This document shows, piece by piece, positions 7,709-13,947 of a DNA stretch of 13,947 nucleotides. How positions within the stretch are numbered: the first letter of the stretch is position 1; every line of letters starts with the position of its first letter. This DNA comes from JBFKMV01 sp041629655 (lineage in GTDB: Bacteria > Acidobacteriota > Polarisedimenticolia > Polarisedimenticolales > Polarisedimenticolaceae): NCBI GenBank assembly GCA_041629655.1, contig JBFKMV010000142.1:1-13947 (forward strand). The letters are read 5' to 3'. Under the pieces are notes generated by a model. The model saw only the letters and a list, made by a program, of their open reading frames with translations. It had not been told where the DNA came from and did no database searches. Both the position numbers and the translations under genes were made by a program.

Positions 7709-8068
7709 ATGTTGATTCCGCTGCTGATGCGAGAGCGCTCGATCGACGACTTCGTCGACCGTGACGAGGAATGCCGGCTGTCGGCGTTGCTCGCGGATCG
7801 CTCCTCCCTCAGCCAGGAGGACAAGCTGTACCGGAAGGAGATCCGGAGGCTGGTTCGGGAGGCCTTCCTGGGTCTCGACGAGCGCGAGCGACACATCATC
7901 CGCAACCGTTTCGGGCTCCTGGGTGGAAAGGAGCTGACCCTGGAGGAGATCGGGCGCAGTCTCGATCTCAGCCGCGAGCGCGTACGCCAGCTCGAGCGCG
8001 AGGCGAAACGGAAGATCCGCCATACGCTCGAGGCCTACCGGGCCCAGCTGCGTTTCTCGCCCGCCTGA
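7709..8068 (+). CDS. Stand-alone sigma-70 region 3.2-4 protein (no region 2)
   Basis: A 119-residue protein corresponding only to the C-terminal end of a primary or RpoH-like sigma factor. Residues 11-35 resemble the region 3.2 finger (SIDDFVDRDEECRLSALLAD). Residues 42-75 are region 4.1 (GLDERERHIIRNRFGL; GLDER is RpoH-like). Residues 77-104 are the region 4.2 helix-turn-helix, LTLEEIGRSLDLSRERVRQ. The residues that contact the -35 element in E. coli RpoD (Arg584, Glu585, Arg588, Gln589) are kept as Arg89, Glu90, Arg93 and Gln94. Region 2, needed to open the -10 element, is absent and the 342 bases upstream cannot hold it. It could be half of a split sigma factor, a beta-flap-binding regulator or the remnant of a sigma gene. 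The intact frame, ideal ribosome site and terminator favour a working gene. Confidence 0.82.
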   Translation: MLIPLLMRERSIDDFVDRDEECRLSALLADRSSLSQEDKLYRKEIRRLVREAFLGLDERERHIIRNRFGLLGGKELTLEEIGRSLDLSRERVRQLEREAKRKIRHTLEAYRAQLRFSPA

Positions 8069-8083
8069 AGCTGCCGCTCAACG

Positions 8084-8137
8084 GAGGCCCGCTGCCGTCC
8101 TGCTTCCCCCCCGGCAATGGCGGCGGGCCTCTTCTTC
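8084..8137 (+). terminator. Intrinsic terminator of the sigma-like gene
   Basis: GAGGCCCGC (8084-8092) pairs perfectly with GCGGGCCTC (8123-8131), and the stem extends inward through 8098/8117 with two wobble pairs, to about 15 pairs around an 18-base loop. TTCTTC follows at 8132-8137. It starts 15 bases after the sigma-like stop. It also lies just after the stop of the convergent fusion gene, but no T-run follows in that direction. Confidence 0.75.
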
Positions 8138-8146
8138 ACGCGGCGT

Positions 8147-11100
8147 CTAGAACGCCGCGCCGATCGCCACGAACAGCTCGCCGCTGGACTCGCCGAACTC
8201 GCGGTCCAGCTTGTGGCCGTACTCGATGCGGATCGGTCCGATCGGCGTCTCCAGCCTCAATCCCGCACCGAGCACGTGACGCAGGTCCGTGGGATCGAGA
8301 TCTCCCAGCGTCGCATAGACGTTGCCCGTATCGTAAAACAACACGCCGCGCAGCCGGCTCCAGATCGGGAAGCGGAACTCCTGGTTCAGCAGCAGCAACG
8401 CCTCCCCGCCCGTCGGCGTCCCGTTGTCGATCGGTCCGACCTCGTCGCGCGGGAAGCCACGCAGCGTAGAATCGCCTCCGGCGAAGAAGCGCTCCGACAA
8501 CGGCACGGAGGCCGTGCTCCCGCGCGGCTCGGCCAGACCGATCCGGACCGCCCAGGCCCAGGAATAGCGCTCGGCTACCGGGCGCGTCACCGCCGTCTGC
8601 AGGTAGCCCTTGAGGAACGTCGATTCGGACAGGAAGGCCGGCGCGAACACGCGCACCTCGACGCTGCTCTGCGCGCCGCGCGTGGTCCGGAACGGATCGT
8701 CGCGCGTGTCGCGCACCACCGCGAAGCTCAGGTCACCGAGCTGGATGTTCTCGAGCTTCTGCTGGCGCAGCCCGTCGGGGTTCTCGACGTCCAGCAGGTC
8801 CACACGCTGGAAGTTGTAGCGCGTGTAAGCCGTCCAGCGTGGCCGGAACTGGTTCTCGATCCGCACCGCGGCCGACTCGCGCTCGACCGTGAAGCCGACC
8901 TCCTCGCGCCGCTCCCCGAGCAGGTTGACGATCATCGGCAGGCCGACGCCGAGCAGCCGCGGCTCGGTCGCGGTGACCTGCACGCGGCGCTCGACACCGC
9001 TCCCCCGGGCCTGGAACGACAGCGTGCGGTCGCGACCGCCCACGTTGTGGTTGGTGACCGAGAAGCTGCCGCGGGGTCCCTCCTCGCTGTCGAAGCCGGC
9101 GCCGACGGCGATTCCGATCGGCCGTTCCTCCTGGACCTTGACGCGTAGCCGGTACAGGCTCGGATCGTCGCCGTCCAGTGGCAGGTAGTCGATCTGGACG
9201 CTGCGGAAGATGCCCAGCTTGTAGAGCTGGTGCTGGGAGCGTAGAACGCGGTCCCGGGAGATCTGGTCCCCCTGGTCGAACAGCAGCTCGCGCCGGACGA
9301 TGCGGCGCTTGGTCCGGGTGTTGCCGACGATCTCGATCTCGCCGACGCGCTTGAAGGCGCCCGGGGCGATATCGAACCGCACGACGACGGAGCCTTCGAG
9401 CAGCTCGACCTGGCCGCGCACCTTGGCGTCCGGGTAGCCCCGGCCGTCGAAGCTTCCGCGGAGCGCGCTTTCGGCGGCGAGCAGCTTGCGCGGCGAGAAC
9501 ACGTCGCCCGCCGACAGCCCGCTCCACCCGACGACCTCGGACTCGCCGAACGGCAGCCCTTCCGGCACCTCGACGCGCTCCACCACGAACCGCGGTCCCT
9601 CCTGGATCGTCAGCGTCACGCCCGCCGTCTCGCCGTCCGCGGCGAGCTGGACCCGCGGGTCCTCGACCCGCACCTTGAGGTAGCCCTGGTCGCGGTACAG
9701 GTTCCGGATCGCGGCCATGTCCTCGTCCAGGACGCTCGGCACGAGCTGCCGGCGGGCGAAGAACGTGCCGGGGCGGGTCAGGATCTGGCGGCGGATGCGA
9801 TCCACGTCGACCCCTTCGGCCCCGCGGATCCGGATCGTCCGCACACGGACGGGCTTGCCCGCGTCCACGGTGAAGATCACGGCATGATCCCCGCCCGCGT
9901 GCCGCTCCGTGACGTGAACGTCGGCGGTGTAGAAACCGCGCCCCTGGTAGTAATCGCGGATCTGCTCGGCGGCCTCCTGGTACAGGTCCTCGCCCCAGAT
10001 CGACTCGATCCAGTGCGCCTCCAGCAAGCGCCGGATCGCCTTGGCGTGCTTGCCCTCCACGCCGCGCAGCTCGACCCGCGTCTCGGGTCCCGGCTCAACG
10101 GAGTAGACCAGTCGGATCCGGCCGTCCGGAGCATCGTCGAGCGTGCTCCGCACCTCCGCACGGATCCGCCCGCGCCGCACGTAGAACCGGCGCACCGCCT
10201 CGGCGCCCTCGAACATCCCGCTGCGGGTGAAGGCGTCGCCTTCCTCGAGCGGGATCCGGCGGCGCAGCTCGCGGGCGTCCTCGGCCGGGACTCCTTCCAC
10301 GACGACCGCGGCGACCCGGCGGCGGCCGTCGGCGGCGGGCTCCGCGGGGGCGCCCACGGCGGGGACCGCGGGTTCCCGCCGCACCTCGGGCCGCCGCAAC
10401 CAGAACCGGTCCGTGTATCGCAGCTCGCCGCCGATGCCGCCGGTGGTGCCGCGCTCCGCGGTCAGCTGCAGGTTGCGCGAAGCCTGCCACTCGATCTGGT
10501 ACAGCTGCCGCTCCGAGGCATCGAGCCGCGTCGAGGCGATCACGAACAGGTTGTCGGCAACCTCCTTGCCCAGCGTGATCCGCGCGGTGGGGTCCGCTCG
10601 CTCGCCCACCAGCAACGGGTCGATCCGCAACCGCTCGAGCCCGAGCAGGCGCTGGAGCTGCTTCTCGAACCGGTCGGTCAAGGCGCCGGCGAAGTAGCTC
10701 GCCGCGAGATCGCCGGCGAACACCCCCTCGCCCGCCGTGGACCGCGTCGTCAGCTCCTGGAGCGTGCGGCCGGTGGTCAACAGCGCGATGATGTCCTGGG
10801 GGGACAGCGACGGGTTGCTGGTCAGCTCGTACTCGAACCGCTCGATCGTGCCCTCGACGTGCAGGAACACCTCGTAGATCCCCACGGTCGTCTCGGCGCG
10901 CAGGTCGAGGTAGGGATTGATCCGCTCCACGTCGAGAAACGTCAGCGCGCCGGAGGTGATCCGGTAGTCCACGTCGCGGAAGCGCAGCTTGCCGCCCTCG
11001 AGCAGCTGCAGCCGTCCGGTGACCTCGGGACGGTTGAGGTCTCCGGCGACCTGGAGGTCGAATTGCGACTCGACCTCCGCGAGCTCGTTGCGCAGCCAGA

Positions 11101-13947
11101 CGTTCTCGGTGGCGCGGAGCCGTACGTCGAGCTCCACGTCCGGCAACGGCGTCTCGTCCGTCGCCTCGTACTCCCGCACGCCGACCCCGGCCAGCTGGAA
11201 CAGGTCGAACTCTTGCCGCCACAGCCCGCGCAGCATCTCCACGTTGCCCGACAGCCGGTGGCGTCCCGCGCGAGCCTCCAGGGTCAGCGTCGCGTCGTAG
11301 ACCCCGCGGAACCCCTCGGGGTAGGAGATGCGCAGCCCCGCGCCGTCCAGGTCGAGCCGGTAGTCCCCCAGCGCGCCGCCCGCGATTGCCGCCTCGCCCT
11401 GCGCCCTGACCTCGCCGCCGCCGAGCACGCCGCGAAAAGCGTCGAGCCGCGCCGTGTCGCGGTCGAAGCGCAGGTCGAAGCCGATCTGCTCGAGCGTGTG
11501 CGGGAAACCGAGCAGCCGGGCGCGACCCTGGGCCAGACGCACGGTGCCCATCGGCTCCGGCGCATCGACCGTTCCGGCGACCTCGACGTCCAGGTCGGCC
11601 ACCCCGGTCGCGCGCAGGTTGGGGACCAGCGCGGCCAGCACGCCCATGTCCAGGCCACCGCGCGCCCGCGCGCGGAGCACCCGGCTCTCCAGTTCGACGG
11701 CCAGCTCGGTCTGCAGCCGGAACGAATCGCCCGCGACACCCACCGGCCCCGTGGCCAGCCGGCCCTGCTCGAGCTCGACGGTGAACGGGGCTTCCGCGTG
11801 AAGCACCTTGGTGCCCGCGTTCAGCTCGGCCCGCTCGACGCGAGCCCGCGCCGCCAGCCGGGCGGGATCGGACAGTGGCCCCTCCACCCGCGCGTCGCCG
11901 CTGAGCCGCGCCCACACCCGGCCCACTTCCGCGGCCATCAGCTCGACGATCGTGCCGTCGAGGGTCAGGGTCGCCTCCACCGGCAGCGTCTCGTCCGCCA
12001 GGCCCAGCCGTCCCACCAGGGTCCAGCCCGTACCCGGGGGCCCGGCGAGCGTCGCGTTCAGGACCTCCGGGCCCAGCGCCAGCTCGCCTTCGATCCGGCC
12101 CACACCCCGCCCCGAGAGGGTCGCGTCGTCGCTCTCGAGCGCGATCACCCCGCCCGACAGCCCGTCGGCGTCCAGCACGACGTCGCCGCGGAAAGCGATG
12201 CTGCCGCGCGCGTCGAGCTCCCGCCCGCGGACCAGCTCGAGCCGCTCGATCCCGGCCAGCCCGCGCTCGAGCACGATCGTCGCGCCGCCGCGCTCCAGAT
12301 CCACCTCGGCGTGTCCGGAGGCTTCCACGGCGGGACCGCGGGCCGCGGCCGGCGCCAGGCGCAGCAGACCGTCGGCCAGCTCGATCTCCGCGGTCACCTC
12401 GTCGAACCGTTCGCCGAGCCATTGCACGCCGGCCAGGGCGGCCTGGCCTCGCCCGACCAGTCCCCGGGGGCCGCGCGCGGCCTCGAGCCGGCCCGACAGC
12501 GTGCCGCCGAGCTCGAGCGGAGACTGCATCGCCAGGGCCAGGATCGGTTGCAGCTCGAGGTTGCGCGCCGTGACCCGCGCCGCCTCCAGCGTCGTCTCGC
12601 CGAGACGCATCGAGAACGACCCCTCGACCTCGCGATCCGCCGACACGGCGTGGATCCGTTCCACCTCCAGGCGCCCGTCGCGGAGCGCCAGTGCCAGCTC
12701 CGCCTGGTCGAACTGCTGCCCGGCCCAGCCGCCGTCGCGCAGCGCCAGCGTCAGCTCGACGCCGTCCCGCGGTCCGAACTCGATCCGCGCGGTGAACGGG
12801 CCGCGGCCCGTCAACGGCTGCTCGAGCACCGTCGGCACGGGCACCTCGAGCCGCTCCATGATCCGGCGCGTGTCGGACTGCGTGGCGCCCGCACTGGCGG
12901 TCAGGCCACGGACGTCGATCGTCCCGCCCGGGGTGTCGGAGAACAGCGCCAGCTCGAGCGCCAGGTCGATCCGCGCCGCGCCGGTCTGGAGCCCCGCCGC
13001 GGTCGCCAGCAGCCGTCCCGGCTCAAAGCGGAACTCCGCCGCGCCGGTCGTCGGGATACCCGGAGTCTGGTGGGGCGGCCCGCTGGTGGCCGTCCCCCGA
13101 CCGGTCCAGCCCGCAGGCTCGCCGGGGTCTCCGGCCAGCCGCAGCGAGACCTCGGTGGCGCCGCTGAACGGCAGCGGCCGGCCGAGCATCTCGAACAGCG
13201 CCGCCAGCTCGAGCCCGCGCCCGTCGATCGCGGCCTCGAACGACCGGGGCGTTCCCAGCTCGAACGTCAGCGCGCCTCCGACCTGCCCGCCGTACGCCCG
13301 TCCGTCGAGACCGTCGAGCCGCAGGGTTCCGCTCTGGTAGGCCAGGTCCGCCGACAGCGCGTCCAGCTCGAACCGCAGCAGGCGCAGGCCCGTGCCGTCG
13401 AGGCGGCCCTCCACGCGCGGCGGCTCGCCGCCCGCGCGCAGGCTCAACGGACCCCGGATCGCGCCGGTGCTGTCGGAGTAGACGGGATCGAGCCATGCGG
13501 AGAGCCGCTCGAGATCGGCGCTCGCCGTCACCTCGGCCTCCAGCCACGCCTCGCGGCTGGCATCGATCGTCCAGCTACCCTGAAGCTCGAGGCCCGGCGC
13601 CCGCAGCACCGTTTCGGGCAGCTCCGCGGACAGGCCCTGCCAGCGCAAGCGGCCGTCGAGCGCGACCGGCAGCGGCTTGACGAACGGCGCGCGCAGCAAC
13701 GTCGACTCCAGTCCCACGTCGGCCACAACGGCCCGCAGGTCCGGATCCCACACGCCGTCGGCGTGCAGATTCTCGGCCTCCAGCTCCAGCGGCGTCTCGC
13801 GGTCGTCGTAGCGCACCCGGCCGTCGCGGATCTCCAACCGGTCGATTCGCAGGGCCAGCGCCTGCGGTCTCCCGCCGCGACGCTCCCGCCGCTCCAGGAA
13901 CTGCTGGGTCAGCGTCAGCGACGGCGCGTCCAGCACGAGCTCGGAAA
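8147..13947 (-). CDS. TamB-like protein fused to a five-POTRA BamA/Omp85 barrel (N-terminus beyond the right edge)
   Basis: One uninterrupted frame of 1,932 residues, open at the window edge. The first ~1,185 residues (13945-10391) are TamB/AsmA-like: many repeated short beta-strands (RIDRLEIRDGRVRYDD near the start) and the conserved TamB C-terminal domain (LLEGGKLRFRDVDYRITSG, NPYLDLRA, LSPQDIIALLTTGRT, about 11010-10760). A Pro/Ala-rich linker (10391-10324) leads to five POTRA domains (about 10323-10087, 10086-9856, 9855-9594, 9593-9353, 9352-9125; the last with VGNTRTKRRIVRREL). The Omp85 barrel (9124-8150) has RDTRDDPFRTTRG, the loop-6 RGF motif at 8461-8453 and a final FVAIGAAF with terminal Phe. 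TamB proteins bridge the periplasm for lipid or protein transport, while Omp85 barrels insert outer-membrane proteins. No signal peptide or stop separates the parts. Transcription meets the sigma-like gene head-on. Confidence 0.93.
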   Translation of the reverse strand, partial: SELVLDAPSLTLTQQFLERRERRGGRPQALALRIDRLEIRDGRVRYDDRETPLELEAENLHADGVWDPDLRAVVADVGLESTLLRAPFVKPLPVALDGRLRWQGLSAELPETVLRAPGLELQGSWTIDASREAWLEAEVTASADLERLSAWLDPVYSDSTGAIRGPLSLRAGGEPPRVEGRLDGTGLRLLRFELDALSADLAYQSGTLRLDGLDGRAYGGQVGGALTFELGTPRSFEAAIDGRGLELAALFEMLGRPLPFSGATEVSLRLAGDPGEPAGWTGRGTATSGPPHQTPGIPTTGAAEFRFEPGRLLATAAGLQTGAARIDLALELALFSDTPGGTIDVRGLTASAGATQSDTRRIMERLEVPVPTVLEQPLTGRGPFTARIEFGPRDGVELTLALRDGGWAGQQFDQAELALALRDGRLEVERIHAVSADREVEGSFSMRLGETTLEAARVTARNLELQPILALAMQSPLELGGTLSGRLEAARGPRGLVGRGQAALAGVQWLGERFDEVTAEIELADGLLRLAPAAARGPAVEASGHAEVDLERGGATIVLERGLAGIERLELVRGRELDARGSIAFRGDVVLDADGLSGGVIALESDDATLSGRGVGRIEGELALGPEVLNATLAGPPGTGWTLVGRLGLADETLPVEATLTLDGTIVELMAAEVGRVWARLSGDARVEGPLSDPARLAARARVERAELNAGTKVLHAEAPFTVELEQGRLATGPVGVAGDSFRLQTELAVELESRVLRARARGGLDMGVLAALVPNLRATGVADLDVEVAGTVDAPEPMGTVRLAQGRARLLGFPHTLEQIGFDLRFDRDTARLDAFRGVLGGGEVRAQGEAAIAGGALGDYRLDLDGAGLRISYPEGFRGVYDATLTLEARAGRHRLSGNVEMLRGLWRQEFDLFQLAGVGVREYEATDETPLPDVELDVRLRATENVWLRNELAEVESQFDLQVAGDLNRPEVTGRLQLLEGGKLRFRDVDYRITSGALTFLDVERINPYLDLRAETTVGIYEVFLHVEGTIERFEYELTSNPSLSPQDIIALLTTGRTLQELTTRSTAGEGVFAGDLAASYFAGALTDRFEKQLQRLLGLERLRIDPLLVGERADPTARITLGKEVADNLFVIASTRLDASERQLYQIEWQASRNLQLTAERGTTGGIGGELRYTDRFWLRRPEVRREPAVPAVGAPAEPAADGRRRVAAVVVEGVPAEDARELRRRIPLEEGDAFTRSGMFEGAEAVRRFYVRRGRIRAEVRSTLDDAPDGRIRLVYSVEPGPETRVELRGVEGKHAKAIRRLLEAHWIESIWGEDLYQEAAEQIRDYYQGRGFYTADVHVTERHAGGDHAVIFTVDAGKPVRVRTIRIRGAEGVDVDRIRRQILTRPGTFFARRQLVPSVLDEDMAAIRNLYRDQGYLKVRVEDPRVQLAADGETAGVTLTIQEGPRFVVERVEVPEGLPFGESEVVGWSGLSAGDVFSPRKLLAAESALRGSFDGRGYPDAKVRGQVELLEGSVVVRFDIAPGAFKRVGEIEIVGNTRTKRRIVRRELLFDQGDQISRDRVLRSQHQLYKLGIFRSVQIDYLPLDGDDPSLYRLRVKVQEERPIGIAVGAGFDSEEGPRGSFSVTNHNVGGRDRTLSFQARGSGVERRVQVTATEPRLLGVGLPMIVNLLGERREEVGFTVERESAAVRIENQFRPRWTAYTRYNFQRVDLLDVENPDGLRQQKLENIQLGDLSFAVVRDTRDDPFRTTRGAQSSVEVRVFAPAFLSESTFLKGYLQTAVTRPVAERYSWAWAVRIGLAEPRGSTASVPLSERFFAGGDSTLRGFPRDEVGPIDNGTPTGGEALLLLNQEFRFPIWSRLRGVLFYDTGNVYATLGDLDPTDLRHVLGAGLRLETPIGPIRIEYGHKLDREFGESSGELFVAIGAAF

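Noticed and set aside
10324..10391. The idea that tamB and bamA are two overlapping genes
   Set aside because: There is no stop codon at the junction and the BamA half has no hydrophobic signal sequence, so two separate exported proteins are not supported.
10095..12422. Second minus-strand frame of 775 codons within the fusion gene
   Set aside because: It overlaps the TamB region in another frame and is extremely Arg/Gly/Ala-rich, a typical GC-driven shadow.

Overview
The window is GC-rich throughout (roughly two thirds G+C or more by eye) and reads as chromosomal core DNA of a Gram-negative (diderm) bacterium. It encodes an outer-membrane Omp85 barrel, a TamB-type protein, an exported lytic transglycosylase and an endonuclease-type MutL. 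The DUF4388/TPR protein, the small N-terminal domain of the transglycosylase and the YceD-RpmF-FabH-FabD-FabG order would fit Acidobacteriota or a myxobacteria-like deep lineage. That placement is inference from gene style, not a phylogenetic result. No mobile element, CRISPR array, tRNA or rRNA was seen.

Layout, with every gene on the minus strand except one. Positions 1-3082 hold a fatty-acid and ribosome operon, transcribed yceD (DUF177), rpmF (L32), fabH, fabD, fabG, the last cut by the window edge. It is driven by an exact-consensus extended -10 promoter at 3105-3132. The plsX gene that often sits between rpmF and fabH is missing and an 88-bp gap with two hairpins is there instead. Positions 3172-4659 encode a DUF4388 / degenerate J-domain / TPR protein with a perfect hairpin in its leader. 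Positions 4780-5463 encode a secreted lytic transglycosylase whose near-consensus promoter puts +1 on its own ATG, so the mRNA may be leaderless. Positions 5549-7366 encode mutL, probably from a TTG start. A 342-bp divergent region follows. It ends in a plus-strand gene (7709-8068) for a 119-residue protein that is only sigma-70 regions 3.2-4, with its Shine-Dalgarno inside a hairpin and an intrinsic terminator after it. From 8147 to beyond the right edge runs one reading frame fusing a TamB-like protein to a five-POTRA BamA-like outer-membrane barrel.

The two most unusual items are the single-chain TamB-BamA protein, which could physically connect the inner and outer membranes, and the stand-alone sigma region 3.2-4 protein. 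Much of the rest serves envelope building: fatty-acid initiation and elongation, peptidoglycan cleavage and outer-membrane protein or lipid transport.
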